Shown: positions 12,033 to 20,780 of the stretch, piece by piece
Numbering within the stretch: the first letter of the stretch is position 1
How the letters are laid out: every line of letters begins with the position of its first letter
Origin: Candidatus Pantoea varia
GTDB lineage: Bacteria > Pseudomonadota > Gammaproteobacteria > Enterobacterales > Enterobacteriaceae
Reading direction: 5' to 3'
Length of the DNA: 64,000 bases
Assembly (NCBI RefSeq): GCF_900115075.1
Contig: NZ_FOVG01000003.1
Span: forward strand, 496,001-560,000
Notes under the pieces: model-generated
Seen by the model: the letters and a program-made list of their open reading frames with translations, nothing else
Told to the model about the DNA's origin: nothing
Database searches by the model: none
Made by a program: the position numbers and the translations under genes

Positions 12033-13268
12033 TTAACGCAACCGGGCGGCGCTTTTATCAACCGTCGCCATCGCGTCCTGCGCGGGCACTTTACCCAGCA
12101 ATACCTGTTGTAACTGCTGCTGCAGCTGGTTCGACAGGCGCGAATAATCAGCGGTCTCTGGACGTGACAGCATCACGTTTAGCGATTTGTCGGCTGCGGC
12201 AATCAGGCTCTCCTGATCCTTTTTCACCGCTTCATCCTGATAAGAGGATTTCCAGATCGGCAGGCTGAGCTTCGCATACTGGTTCTGAACCGGCTGTGAG
12301 GTCATGTACTGAATGTACTGCCACGCCTCATTGGCATGCGTACTGCCTTTGGTAATACCCAGTCCCATCGAGCCGTTCACTGCACCCACTTTTCCAGGTG
12401 CATCGCCCGGCGCAGGCATGATGCCAACGTCGCCCGCCACTTTGCTCTGCTTAGGATCGTTCGCCATGTTGTACATGTAGGTCCAGTTCAGCGCGAAAGC
12501 TGCATCGCCATTAGAGAACGATTTACGCACATCTTCTTCCAGATATTCACGGGAAGCCGGATTACTCAGCCCATCATCGAGCGAGCTTTTCATCAGGTTC
12601 AGTGCCTTGAGTGAGGCCGGGCTGGAGAAGTTAAGCTTGCCGTTCTGATAGAACTGTCCACCAAAGCCTGACACCAGCGTGGTGTAGTCACACACCAGCG
12701 CCTCAGCCTGAGACCAGCTCCAGACCAGCGGATAGTTAACAATCTTTTTGTCCTTGATGATCTTCGCGTCATCCAGCACCTGCTGCCAGGTCTGAGGCGG
12801 GGTGGTGATGCCCGCTTTAGCCAGCATCGCTTTGTTGTAATAAAGGTATTTGGTATCGAGGATCCACGGCATACCCAGGGTTTTACCTTTGTAAACCACC
12901 GTGTTCATCGCACCCGGGAAGACCTTCTCTTTCTCCTCTGGGGTAATGCGTGCGCTGACATCCTGAAGCAGATCGAAACGGGTGAATTCCGCTGGCCAGA
13001 TGGCATCGAACAGCACGACATCATAGCCATTGCCGCCCGCACCACGCGCCGCCACGATTTTGTCGTGCAGCGCTTCATAAGGGACAAACTCCAGATTGAC
13101 GGTGACATCCGGATGCTGCTTCTGAAAATTTTGCGTCATCGCGCGGATATCATTTTCGCTATAGGCCGCCTGGGTCATAAACAGCGCATTGATCTGGCTG
13201 GCCGCCGCCGCGTTGCCTGCGCTTAACATCAATAAGGCGGCAAACCCGGCTTTCAGTTTGTGTGACAT
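12033..13268 (-). CDS. Extracellular solute-binding protein, family 1 (sugar)
   Basis: First gene of the importer operon. The ATG ending at 13268 has GGAG eight bases upstream and gives 411 residues; the ATG four codons earlier has no ribosome site. A signal peptide of about 24 residues (LKAGFAALLMLSAGNAAAA) directs it to the periplasm. The body is of MalE/UgpB class, with conserved elements such as PWILDTKYLYYN and GAVNGSMGLGI. It would capture an oligosaccharide or sugar derivative. Substrate unknown; the kinase and the ROK regulator point to a sugar that is phosphorylated after import. Confidence 0.92.
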   Translation of the reverse strand: MSHKLKAGFAALLMLSAGNAAAASQINALFMTQAAYSENDIRAMTQNFQKQHPDVTVNLEFVPYEALHDKIVAARGAGGNGYDVVLFDAIWPAEFTRFDLLQDVSARITPEEKEKVFPGAMNTVVYKGKTLGMPWILDTKYLYYNKAMLAKAGITTPPQTWQQVLDDAKIIKDKKIVNYPLVWSWSQAEALVCDYTTLVSGFGGQFYQNGKLNFSSPASLKALNLMKSSLDDGLSNPASREYLEEDVRKSFSNGDAAFALNWTYMYNMANDPKQSKVAGDVGIMPAPGDAPGKVGAVNGSMGLGITKGSTHANEAWQYIQYMTSQPVQNQYAKLSLPIWKSSYQDEAVKKDQESLIAAADKSLNVMLSRPETADYSRLSNQLQQQLQQVLLGKVPAQDAMATVDKSAARLR

Positions 13269-13301
13269 GGTCTTCTCCACTATGCAGCAACAGGCTGTCG
13301 G

Positions 13302-13328
13302 TTAATTAAATCAATTTGATTGACTTAA
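13302..13328. promoter_or_regulatory. Dyad in the divergent promoter region of the sugar operon and ROK gene
   Basis: A 27-base imperfect palindrome, TTAA..AATCAA-TTTGATT..TTAA, lies 34 bases upstream of the binding-protein start. It is AT-rich, like operators of NagC/Mlc-type ROK repressors. Binding by the divergently encoded ROK protein is inference from position. Confidence 0.5.
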
Positions 13329-13552
13329 TCAGAGGCAAAATTCGGGTCAGTGAGCAAACTGACCGGTAGGGAACAAGCAAACGGCGTGCCAAAAGTAGCA
13401 GAATGCGAGCAACAAAGCCGTAACAACGCTGAAACTCAGACTGCACTTTTATGGCAAAATTGCCTATTCTGATGCGCGAGAATTGCGTGCTGCATCAAAG
13501 ATATTGTTTGCCGGAACGCCCCTGGGGACGAATACTGTCGGGTCCCGCTGTA

Positions 13553-14734
13553 ATGGAAAACAACATGAAAACCTCGGGTACCAACCTTGAACATGCGCGG
13601 GCGCATAACCGACGTGTGGTGATTGAAGCCATTCGCCTGCACGGTGAGCTGACCCGTGCCGAACTGGCCCGCATGACGGCGCTGACGCCGCAGACCGTCT
13701 CAAATATCGTGGCGGAGCTTGAGCAGGCCGAACTGCTGACCAGCCGCCAGCCTCGCCGCAGCGGGCGCGGTCAGCCGTCGATTCCGGTTACGCTCAATCC
13801 CACCAGTGCCTGGTCGATCGGGATTCATCTTGATCACCAGACGCTGCTGCTGGTTTTGGTCGATCTCAGCGGCGAAGTGCATTTCCGCCGCCTCGTTCTG
13901 GTGCAAAAGCCCCAGCCTGATGCCACCCTGGCGTGCATTGCCAGCGTGCTGGAGGAGATGCGCGCCTTCCTCGGCGCTCAGTGGCAAAAAGTGCTGGGGA
14001 TTGGCGTGGTGATGCCGGGGCCTTTTGGCGTCGAGGGGATCTCATCCGTCGGGCCGACCACGCTCAACGGCTGGGAGCAGGTCGATATCGAGGCGGAACT
14101 CGCTACCCTCAGTGGCCTGCCGGTGACGCTGGAAAACGACGCCACGGTCGCTGCCATTGGCGAACGCTTTCACGGTACGGCGCGCCACCTTAACTCCTTT
14201 ATCTATCTCTACATCGGCACCGGCCTGGGCGCGGGGATCTTCACCGATGGCCACATCTATACCGGCCACGCTCATAATGCCGGTGAAATTGGTCACATCG
14301 TGGTGGAGCCGGGCGGTCGCGACTGTTACTGCGGTAATCAGGGCTGTCTGGAACGTTATGTCTCGCTGCAGGCCGCCTATGAATTCTGCGGACTCGATCC
14401 GATGCGCGCGCTGCCTGAAGATCTGCTGCAGATTGAACCCGCGCGTTTCACTGCGTGGATAGAGAGCGTAATGACGCCGTTGCGCCAGGCGATCAATATT
14501 CTGGAGTCGGTGTTTGATGCGGAAGCGGTAATTATTGGCGGGATGATGCCTGCGCCGCTGCTGGAGCAGATGGTTAAACGGTTGCCGCCACTTTATCAGT
14601 CGGTGCGGGGACGATATCTATTTGATATGCGACTCAAGACTGGCATGACCGGTAGCGATACCGCTGCGCTGGGTGCAGCCGCCTTACCCATTTTTGATGA
14701 GTTTAACCCAAAGTTTCAGGTGCTGATGAAATAG
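13553..14734 (+). CDS. ROK-family transcriptional repressor
   Basis: Start taken at ATG 13553 (393 residues), with ATG 13565 also possible because GGAAA lies before it; longer upstream frames lack a ribosome site. N-terminal winged helix (about 10-70): RRVVIEAIRLHGELTRAELARMT, TPQTVSNIV. The ROK domain has the glycine-rich GTGLGAGIF and the zinc motif CYCGNQGCLE, as in NagC and Mlc. These proteins repress sugar genes and release DNA on binding the inducer sugar or its phosphate. Divergent from the ABC importer, which is therefore its likely target. Confidence 0.9.
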   Translation: MENNMKTSGTNLEHARAHNRRVVIEAIRLHGELTRAELARMTALTPQTVSNIVAELEQAELLTSRQPRRSGRGQPSIPVTLNPTSAWSIGIHLDHQTLLLVLVDLSGEVHFRRLVLVQKPQPDATLACIASVLEEMRAFLGAQWQKVLGIGVVMPGPFGVEGISSVGPTTLNGWEQVDIEAELATLSGLPVTLENDATVAAIGERFHGTARHLNSFIYLYIGTGLGAGIFTDGHIYTGHAHNAGEIGHIVVEPGGRDCYCGNQGCLERYVSLQAAYEFCGLDPMRALPEDLLQIEPARFTAWIESVMTPLRQAINILESVFDAEAVIIGGMMPAPLLEQMVKRLPPLYQSVRGRYLFDMRLKTGMTGSDTAALGAAALPIFDEFNPKFQVLMK

Positions 14735-14743
14735 GTGAAGAAG

Positions 14744-14767
14744 GGCGCTGTTTCAGGCAACAGCGCC
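14744..14767. terminator. Stem-loop between convergent ROK and glutamate dehydrogenase genes
   Basis: GGCGCTGTT, loop TCAGGC, AACAGCGCC: a perfect 9-bp stem between two convergent stop codons. The T-tract is poor (CTTCTTC on the minus strand), so strength is uncertain. Confidence 0.55.
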
Positions 14768-14774
14768 ACAGGCA

Positions 14775-16049
14775 TTAACCCGGGTAGATACCGCGATCTT
14801 TACGCGCCATCAGGATTCGCTCACAGGCCACGATGTAGGCCGCGGTGCGCAACGAGCAATCTTTCTCCTTCGACTTGTCCCAGATATGGACCATCGCCTC
14901 GGTCATAATCTTATCGGAGCGGCGATTGATCTCATCTTCACTCCAGAAGAAGCTCGCCATGTCCTGAACCCATTCGAAGTAGCTGACGGTCACGCCGCCG
15001 GCATTACAGACTACGTCCGGCACCACAATAATGCCGCGCGAGGCCAGCATGTCATCGGCATCCGGATAGGTCGGGCCGTTTGCGCCTTCCAGTACGATTT
15101 TGCAGCTCAGGACCTCTGCACGCTCGCGGGTAATCTGACCTTCCAGCGCGGCCGGGATCAGGATATCCATCCCGGTGGTCCAGAACGCCTCTTTATCAAT
15201 GCTCTGCGCACCAGGGAAACCGGCAATCTGCTTGTGGGCAATCTGCCATTCGGTCAGCGCCGCCATATCAATGCCATCTGAATTATAAATGGTTGCCGTG
15301 TGGTCCTGAATCACCACTACACGAGCACCCGCCTCATTAAACAGGCGTGCTGCTTCGCTGCCGACGTTACCGAAACCCTGAACCGCCACGCGGGCGCCTT
15401 CGATTTCAATACCTGACCGACGAGCGACTTCACGGCCGGTGATAAACACGCCACGGCCGGTCGCTTTTTCGCGGCCCAGTGAACCGCCCAGGTGAATCGG
15501 TTTGCCGGTAACGACGCCGGTAATGGTTGTGCCGTGGTTCATGGAGTAGGTGTCCATCATCCACGCCATTACTTTGCTGTTAGTGCCGACGTCTGGCGCC
15601 GGAATATCTTTTTGCGGTCCAATGATGATGCCAATCTCGCTGGTATAACGACGGGTCAGCCGCTCAAGTTCACCCTCGGAGAGTTTGAAAGGATCGACAC
15701 GAATGCCGCCCTTAGCACCACCGTAAGGCAGGTTAACCGCCGCACATTTGATGGTCATCCACGCGGAAAGCGCCATGACTTCATTCAGGTCGACAGCCGG
15801 ATGATAGCGAATACCGCCTTTACCTGGGCCGCGCGAAAGGTTGTGCTGAACGCGATAGCCTTCGAAATGGCGAATTGAGCCATCATCCATCTGGAGAGGA
15901 ATATCAACAATCAATGCACGTTTTGGATGACGCAAAGTATCTATCCAACGTGAAAGATCGCCCAGATAAGGCGCAACCCGGTCGATTTGCTGTAAATAGG
16001 TGGACCAGGCAGATGTGCTGCTTTCAGACGCATAAGATAACTTATCCAT
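14775..16049 (-). CDS. gdhA: Glutamate dehydrogenase, Glu/Leu/Phe/Val family
   Basis: A 424-residue enzyme interconverting glutamate and 2-oxoglutarate plus ammonia in the cytoplasm. The catalytic region is clear: [11 protein letters not shown], then [18 protein letters not shown] with the catalytic lysine, and [10 protein letters not shown]. The Rossmann domain starts at [17 protein letters not shown]. The length and sequence are of the short hexameric RocG/GudB type rather than the 447-residue NADP enzyme of E. coli, so NAD preference and a catabolic role are likely but not shown. Monocistronic, with its promoter in 16050-16200. Confidence 0.9.
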   Translation of the reverse strand: MDKLSYASESSTSAWSTYLQQIDRVAPYLGDLSRWIDTLRHPKRALIVDIPLQMDDGSIRHFEGYRVQHNLSRGPGKGGIRYHPAVDLNEVMALSAWMTIKCAAVNLPYGGAKGGIRVDPFKLSEGELERLTRRYTSEIGIIIGPQKDIPAPDVGTNSKVMAWMMDTYSMNHGTTITGVVTGKPIHLGGSLGREKATGRGVFITGREVARRSGIEIEGARVAVQGFGNVGSEAARLFNEAGARVVVIQDHTATIYNSDGIDMAALTEWQIAHKQIAGFPGAQSIDKEAFWTTGMDILIPAALEGQITRERAEVLSCKIVLEGANGPTYPDADDMLASRGIIVVPDVVCNAGGVTVSYFEWVQDMASFFWSEDEINRRSDKIMTEAMVHIWDKSKEKDCSLRTAAYIVACERILMARKDRGIYPG

Positions 16050-16483
16050 AAAAAACCTTTCTTAATGAAGTCATTTATTGGGTGGAACCGTGGAGGATGA
16101 GCGCATAATCTTGCGCGGACATAATCTAACACTTCTGAAACAAATATGATGGTGCCATTGCCCCGTTTAAGTGCAGTAACGCCCTGTTTTGGGGCAGTGA
16201 AAGTGAATAGATCCGATGCAATCCCCCTCGAAGTCGAATAAAGATGCGTCCGAAGTGCGTAGCGACTGCATATCAACGAAATATCGCTATCTTTCAATTC
16301 TTTGAGAGTGTTCAAAAAGTTAAATAATTGATCGTTACCTGATTGACTTTGACGCCCCCCGTTCAGTGCATGAGAATAAGTAATCAAAGGATTACCTTAA
16401 GTAATGGATTGAACAGGAATTGCACAGGCTAATCAGTGATTTAGAACAGAGTGAGCGGAAAGAGGTGGGAAGTGGAGAAAGAG
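16050..16483. other. Non-coding interval upstream of gdhA
   Basis: About 430 bases with no supportable gene. It holds the gdhA promoter. A GCCCC...GGGGC arm pair around 16157-16196 may form a structure, but I could not match NtrC, sigma-54 or a known leader. Confidence 0.4.
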
Positions 16484-16484
16484 C

Positions 16485-16507
16485 GGGCCAACGCAGCGGG
16501 CTGGCCC
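16485..16507 (-). terminator. Probable terminator of yqjC
   Basis: GGGCCA / TGGCCC stem with an 11-base loop, read on the minus strand just after the yqjC stop and followed by GCTCTTTCT. The T-run is interrupted. Confidence 0.5.
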
Positions 16508-16514
16508 GGAACAA

Positions 16515-16904
16515 TTACTGATGAAGAGCCTGTTCGGCTTCTTTCAGCTCCTGGCGAGCGTCTGCCAGTTTATCTTCGCGCTTCTGAATCTTGCTGGCGC
16601 TGCGTCCTTCCGCTTTCGCTTTTGCCAGTTCCTGTTCGCGTTCCTGCACCTTAAACTTTTTCTCAGCCACTTTTTCCTGGCGCTGCTTTAACAGGCTGCC
16701 TTCGGTGCAGTTCTGATCCACTTCGCGAAGGGCGGTCTCAAGGCCGGCAACCTGATGGGTATTATTGTGCTGGCGGGCAAAAGAGAGCTGGGTCTCAATC
16801 TCCTGCTTTTTGGCGGCACAACCCGTCAGGGCAGACGCCGCATGAGCAGCAGTGAAAGTCAGTGGCAACAGGCAAAGGCTGAGGGTCAGTAAAGTTTTTT
16901 TCAT
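16515..16904 (-). CDS. yqjC: YqjC-family periplasmic protein, DUF1090
   Basis: A 129-residue protein with a signal peptide (MKKTLLTLSLCLLPLTFTAA, cleavage after AHA). The mature part is almost all charged helix: CAAKKQEIETQLSFAR, then a coiled coil rich in K/E/Q (about 75-125). This is the DUF1090 pattern of E. coli YqjC. Two cysteines, in TGCAAKK and DQNCTEG, could form a disulfide in the periplasm. Molecular function is not known; the E. coli gene has been linked to acid/osmotic conditions. It stands alone here, without the yqjDE neighbours. Confidence 0.85.
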   Translation of the reverse strand: MKKTLLTLSLCLLPLTFTAAHAASALTGCAAKKQEIETQLSFARQHNNTHQVAGLETALREVDQNCTEGSLLKQRQEKVAEKKFKVQEREQELAKAKAEGRSASKIQKREDKLADARQELKEAEQALHQ

Positions 16905-17016
16905 CGTAGTCTCGTCAATGAGTCAGGGTTGAGGCGCCAGTATACGCAGTCACCTTAAGAGATTCTTAACGGAAAAAAATATTTACTGGAGTGGCAGTGC
17001 GGGGGAAAAAGAAGAA

Positions 17017-17036
17017 GCTGCCTGCTATCAGGCAGC
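17017..17036 (-). terminator. Terminator overlapping the end of the MerR-like gene
   Basis: GCTGCCTG, loop ATAG (minus strand), CAGGCAGC is a perfect 8-bp stem followed by TTCTTCTTTTT. The stem begins inside the last codons of the gene. Confidence 0.75.
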
Positions 17037-17798
17037 GCTGGAAGCGTCAGAGTGCGAATAATGCAGGTTGCGATCAGGGCCACTCAGCATCACAGGATGA
17101 CCATCCTGACTCTGCTGTTCGAAATAGTCCTGCATCTGCTGACTGATCCCGGCACCACACCACATCACATGATGCTGATGGAGTTCCGTTTTTATGGCAG
17201 GCAGTCCGCTCGCACGCGAATCAACCGCAACATTAAAGCCCATCGCGGTGAGGCGAATCGCTTCCAGCCAGATTTCTGTTTTATCGAGCACGCTCACCGC
17301 TTCAAGGAAGAGAGGTATCGCGGATTCGTTACGCGATGAAACGCGCATCACTTTGTCAGCCTGCTGCTTAACGGATTGCTCAAAACGATCAAGGCGTCGC
17401 GACGATCCCCGACGGTGATCGGCATTAAGCCAGACACTCAACGGCCGCAGCAGATTAATGATGAAATCATCACCGCTGTAGTTGCTGGACATATTGTGCA
17501 TCTGACGTGAAAGCGACAGCGGTGTGCCAAATTCCAGTTGCCAGAGCATGTCACCTTTGCGCGCCGCCCAGCCAAAAGTCGTGACCGCTGATGCAGCCTG
17601 CTGGCACGCTTTGATCTCGTCAAGTGTTGCGCCGGTGGCGGTTAAGCCCACCAGGATACGGATTTCGCTGAGGTGATCATCACTCCAGTCTTCCGGGTTC
17701 TGCTGTGGCGTCAGTAAACCCTGCTTCATCCAGCGCTTCAGGTTAGCGGGATGGGTGCCGGTTATTGCACAGACAGTGTCGGTATTATGAATTTGCAT
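17028..17798 (-). CDS. MerR-like helix-turn-helix regulator with unknown C-terminal domain
   Basis: A 256-residue protein. Residues 5-70 look like a MerR-type winged helix (AITGTHPANLKRWMKQGLL, then a GATLDEIKAC helix). The remaining 180 residues have no cysteine cluster or B12-type motif that I recognise; the C-terminal third (MGFNVAVDSRASGLPAIK, HHVMWCGAG) suggests an alpha/beta ligand-binding fold. Weakly similar in layout to MlrA/CarH-type regulators, but no specific relation can be claimed. Single gene with its own terminator. Target genes unknown. Confidence 0.7.
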   Translation of the reverse strand: MQIHNTDTVCAITGTHPANLKRWMKQGLLTPQQNPEDWSDDHLSEIRILVGLTATGATLDEIKACQQAASAVTTFGWAARKGDMLWQLEFGTPLSLSRQMHNMSSNYSGDDFIINLLRPLSVWLNADHRRGSSRRLDRFEQSVKQQADKVMRVSSRNESAIPLFLEAVSVLDKTEIWLEAIRLTAMGFNVAVDSRASGLPAIKTELHQHHVMWCGAGISQQMQDYFEQQSQDGHPVMLSGPDRNLHYSHSDASSAA

Positions 17799-18157
17799 CT
17801 CGTGCCCTCTATAGAGGGAATAGCCGCCGGGATTAACCGGGGATGAACGACCATTATGAACCTTATAATCGCCAATTGACAGGGTATAAGGCGGTGAAAA
17901 GCCCTAAACAGCCCGCGTGACGCTACGCTTATTCGCGAATTTGATTGCCTAAACTGATGCCGATCAGCAGGTTAACGGTTTGTAAATGATCGATAAAAAG
18001 ACTGTGTATTTATTCAGTAAAGATTCTTTACGCAAACAGACACGGAAAACAGCACTGTTTTACCCTTTTTAAGAGCATGCCGACTCGTCTCCCTCTTACA
18101 TCCGTCCGACAAATCGCTAAAATAGCGGGTTCTGATGATCAGGAGAAAGAGTGCCCA
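17799..18157. other. Divergent promoter region of the MerR-like gene and a lipoprotein gene
   Basis: About 360 bases without a gene. A perfect dyad GTAAAG-ATT-CTTTAC lies at 18017-18031, a possible operator for either divergent gene. AGGAG at 18141-18145 serves the lipoprotein start. Confidence 0.5.
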
Positions 18158-18556
18158 ATGCGTTATCGTTATACTCTCGCCGTTGTGACGGTTGCTGCTG
18201 TGCTGACCGGTTGCGCGAAGAAAAATGCCGCCAGCGATGCACAAAATGAATTTGCTGCTGGTCCGACACAGATTGATGTCTCGCACATTTTGACCCGCGC
18301 AGATGATGGCTCCAGTGTGTTCCTGACTGTAGATGGTAAAGACGCCGGCAAACTGCCCAACGGCGAAAGCATGCTGCTGCATGTTCCGGCCGGAAAGCAT
18401 CAGATTGGTGGCTATGTGCCAACGCTGTTTGGTATGGGTCGTGTGACCATTGCGCCGGTAGAAGTGACCACGTCACCGGAAGATGTCAAAAAAGTGGCTT
18501 ATACCGTCACGCGCAACAAAGCGACCTTTGTTGAGAACAAGGGCGAACAGGGCTGA
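18158..18556 (+). CDS. Small outer-membrane-type lipoprotein, unknown function
   Basis: A 132-residue protein from ATG 18158. The signal sequence ends in the lipobox LTGC, so the mature protein begins at a lipidated cysteine (about C19) followed by AKKN; lysines at +2/+3 do not give an Asp-2 retention signal, so outer-membrane sorting is expected. The mature part resembles small beta-sandwich lipoproteins (SSVFLTVDGKDAG, VPAGKHQIGGY). The pattern of a PEGA-like 'VPAGKH' turn suggests a surface or envelope domain. Nothing nearby tells its role. Confidence 0.75.
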   Translation: MRYRYTLAVVTVAAVLTGCAKKNAASDAQNEFAAGPTQIDVSHILTRADDGSSVFLTVDGKDAGKLPNGESMLLHVPAGKHQIGGYVPTLFGMGRVTIAPVEVTTSPEDVKKVAYTVTRNKATFVENKGEQG

Positions 18557-18566
18557 TTTGATGATG

Positions 18567-18587
18567 GCGGAGAGCCGCGCTCTCCGC
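18567..18587. terminator. Stem-loop between convergent genes
   Basis: GCGGAGAG, loop CCGCG, CTCTCCGC lies between the lipoprotein gene and the convergent DUF1348 gene. Perfect 8-bp stem, no T-run. Confidence 0.45.
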
Positions 18588-18601
18588 TGAACAAGCCTGC
18601 G

Positions 18602-19075
18602 TTATAAGCCGAGTTCGCTCAGTGAAGGGTGGTCGTCAGGGCGCCGTCCCTGTGGCCAGTGAAACAGCCGCTGTTCTTCACTGATTTTCAGATCGTTGAT
18701 GCTGGCATAGCGCTGCATCATTAATCCCCGCTCATCAAACGCCCAGTTCTCGTTTCCATACGAGCGATACCACTGCAGTAGTTCATCGTGCCATTCATAG
18801 GCAAACCGCACCGCAATCCGGTTCTGGTTAAAACTCCACAACTCTTTGATCAGCCGATACTGCTGCTCCCGCTGCCATTTCTGCTGCAGGAAGGTGACAA
18901 TTGCTGCCCGGCCGGTCAGGAAAGTATCGCGATTACGCCACTGGCTATCCGCTGAATAGGCCAGCGCGACGCGCTCAGGATCCCGGCTGTTCCAGCCATC
19001 TTCGGCCAGCCGGACTTTTTCAATCGCCTGTTCGGACCGGGTAAACGGTGGTAAGGGCGGACGTGAATTTTCCAA
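18602..19075 (-). CDS. DUF1348 / NTF2-like protein
   Basis: Start placed at a TTG (19075) because AAGGAG lies six bases upstream and homologous proteins begin just before the RPPLPPF segment; an ATG at 19117 would add 14 residues but has no ribosome site. The 157-residue product is of the SnoaL/NTF2-like fold: [22 protein letters not shown], then [14 protein letters not shown], and RFAYEWHDE are the DUF1348 signature. A cone-shaped small-molecule pocket is expected, but no reaction is known. Located 51 bases after the lumazine synthase gene on the same strand, possibly co-transcribed. Confidence 0.8.
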   Translation of the reverse strand: MENSRPPLPPFTRSEQAIEKVRLAEDGWNSRDPERVALAYSADSQWRNRDTFLTGRAAIVTFLQQKWQREQQYRLIKELWSFNQNRIAVRFAYEWHDELLQWYRSYGNENWAFDERGLMMQRYASINDLKISEEQRLFHWPQGRRPDDHPSLSELGL

Positions 19076-19126
19076 CTTTCTCTCCTTATACAGCACAGGC
19101 AGATGCGTGAGCCGCATCCGGGATAA

Positions 19127-19561
19127 TCAGAGTTCCAGGGCGTGAATCTGGCAGACGGCACGCGCCGCTTCCTGACCTTTCTTCACAAAGTGCTGGGTAT
19201 AGAAGTCGATAAACTCTGCCGATGGCTGGAAATTATGTGGCGTCAGGGAAACCGAGAACACCGGTACGTTGGTCGCCAGTTGTGCCTGCATCAGACCACT
19301 GACCACCGCCTGCGCGACGAAATCATGGCGATAGATGCCACCATCGACGACCAGTGCCGCACAGACAATCGCATCATAGTTGCCTGTCTGCGCCAGACGT
19401 TGCGCCAGCAGCGGCATTTCAAAAGCGCCCGGCACGTCCCATGTTTTAATCTCATATGCCGCACCACGGCTTTCCAGTTCCTGTTCGAAACCGGTCAGAA
19501 CCTGAGAAACGATCTCGCTGTGCCAGTTGGCTTTAATAAAGGCGACTTTCAACGGCTGCAT
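19127..19561 (-). CDS. ribH: 6,7-dimethyl-8-ribityllumazine synthase, type 2 (RibH2-like)
   Basis: A 144-residue lumazine synthase. It condenses ribulose-derived dihydroxybutanone phosphate with the ribityl pyrimidine to give 6,7-dimethyl-8-ribityllumazine, the step before riboflavin. Family marks: FIKANWHSEIV, the VPGAFEMPL loop, and an HDFVAQAVVSGLM catalytic-histidine region. Enteric bacteria have a RibH of about 156 residues beside nusB; this copy is a divergent second type like Brucella RibH2, with no rib genes around it. GGAG precedes the ATG. No FMN riboswitch was found upstream. It may be a paralogue rather than the main enzyme. Confidence 0.85.
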   Translation of the reverse strand: MQPLKVAFIKANWHSEIVSQVLTGFEQELESRGAAYEIKTWDVPGAFEMPLLAQRLAQTGNYDAIVCAALVVDGGIYRHDFVAQAVVSGLMQAQLATNVPVFSVSLTPHNFQPSAEFIDFYTQHFVKKGQEAARAVCQIHALEL

Positions 19562-19951
19562 GACTTACTCCTGTAAAAGGTGACATCCAGTGGTAACGGG
19601 CCAGATTGCGCCCCTGCACCCCGAATCAAAAATAGTGTGCCTGACAGGACAGTAACCTGCTGACAACCTTCACTATACTGTAATGTAAAGAGTCTGTGTC
19701 CATCATTGTGATTATATGTAAATAACAGATGCCCTGATTACCTCTATATGCTGCAGCAAAGGCAAGCAACGCGTGCTTTTCGGCATTCAACATCCCCTCC
19801 CCAGTCGGGAAAACCGCCTCTCACTAACCTGTTTGCGTAATCGCTTCCAGTTACGTCACTGCTTAAATAAAATACTGGATATTTGAACAGGTGTTTGTAT
19901 AATAAATGGACTGCCCGCCGGGTATTGGTAGCGTAAGTGAGGGGTGAACCC
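19562..19951. other. Divergent region between ribH and the antirepressor gene
   Basis: About 390 bases without a gene. It contains the ribH promoter side and, near its right end, a LexA-like box with a perfect TATAAT for the antirepressor gene. Confidence 0.5.
19873..19903 (+). promoter_or_regulatory. LexA-like SOS box and -10 element ahead of the antirepressor gene
   Basis: CTGGATATTTGAACAG (19875-19890) has the obligatory CTG-N10-CAG spacing of an SOS box, within TACTGGATATTTGAACAGGT. A perfect TATAAT lies at 19898-19903, so the box covers the -35 region. The inner bases depart from the consensus at several positions, so binding would be moderate. Confidence 0.55.
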
Positions 19952-20659
19952 ATGATGATTTCGACTGAAAGCCTCAGGTCTCTGGAACAATCGGTCACAA
20001 TGAGCAGCCGTGAGCTGGCTCAGATGACGGGTATTACACACGGAGAAGTGAAGCGGTTGATCAAAAGTCTGGAGACGGCTCAGCGTCTCTCCCAGCCACT
20101 CATCGTGAATGACTATGAGCGGGAAGGGGAAGTGCGTCAGGAGTATCGTCTGAGCAAACGTGACTCGCTGCTGGCTGTGGCTCGCCTGTCGCCGGGCTTC
20201 ACTGCCGAAGTGCTGGATCGCTGGCAGGATCGCGAGAAGACCACTCATCTGCCTGACTTTACCAACCCGGCCGAAGCCGCTCGCGCCTGGGCTGAGCAAT
20301 TTGAACAGCGTCAGGCGGCAGAGCAGCAGCTGGCTCTCTCGGCTCCCAAGGCAGCGTTCTTTGATAACTTCGTCGAGGTCGATGATTGTCTTGGCTTTCG
20401 CCAGCTCTGCAAAATGCTGAAAGTGAAAGAGCCGGAATTCCGCCAGTTCCTGCTGGAGCGCAACATCATGTATCGCGCCAAAGGAACCCTGACGCCGCAG
20501 CACTACCATCTGCAGGCCGGCTACTTTACGTTGCATACCGGTACCGGTGAAAACCAGCACGCATTCTCTCAGGCGCGCTTCACGTCAAAAGGGGTGAAAT
20601 GGGTCGCCAGCCTGTGGGCAGGGCATCTCTCTGCTCAACCCAAAGGCGCAGCCGCGTAA
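19952..20659 (+). CDS. Phage-type antirepressor (Rha/KilA-C-like)
   Basis: Start at ATG 19952 (AGGGGTGA before it), 235 residues. The N-terminal part (SSRELAQMTGITHGEVKRLI, EYRLSKRDSLLAVARLSPGF, EVLDRW) is the pattern of Rha-type phage regulatory proteins; the C-terminal part (FRQLCKMLKVKEPEFRQFLLERNIMYR, HYHLQAGYF) is the ANT/KilA-C domain of antirepressors. Such proteins in phages bind and inactivate repressors. No other phage gene is near, so it is either a relic of a lost prophage or a domesticated regulator. The LexA-like box upstream would make it DNA-damage inducible. Confidence 0.8.
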   Translation: MMISTESLRSLEQSVTMSSRELAQMTGITHGEVKRLIKSLETAQRLSQPLIVNDYEREGEVRQEYRLSKRDSLLAVARLSPGFTAEVLDRWQDREKTTHLPDFTNPAEAARAWAEQFEQRQAAEQQLALSAPKAAFFDNFVEVDDCLGFRQLCKMLKVKEPEFRQFLLERNIMYRAKGTLTPQHYHLQAGYFTLHTGTGENQHAFSQARFTSKGVKWVASLWAGHLSAQPKGAAA

Positions 20660-20719
20660 TAGCGTCTCTGGACTTTTAGGGGATGCTGATGGGTAAGCGC
20701 AGGCAGAAACCGCAGAAAT

Positions 20720-20753
20720 AAAAAAGGCCGCAAACTGAGTGCGGCCTTTTTTG
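20720..20753. terminator. Bidirectional terminator
   Basis: AAAAAAGGCCGC, loop AAACTGAGT, GCGGCCTTTTTT. A-run and T-run flank a perfect GC stem, serving both the antirepressor gene and the convergent NlpA/MetQ gene. Confidence 0.92.
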
Positions 20754-20780
20754 ATCGTTCAGGATCGATTAACGGGCGGG

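Noticed and set aside
15941..16387. 148-residue minus-strand frame upstream of gdhA
   Set aside because: It overlaps the start of gdhA in another frame and shows no ribosome site or family features.
19562..19700. FMN riboswitch in front of the lumazine synthase gene
   Set aside because: The conserved RFN blocks are absent on the minus strand upstream of the start.
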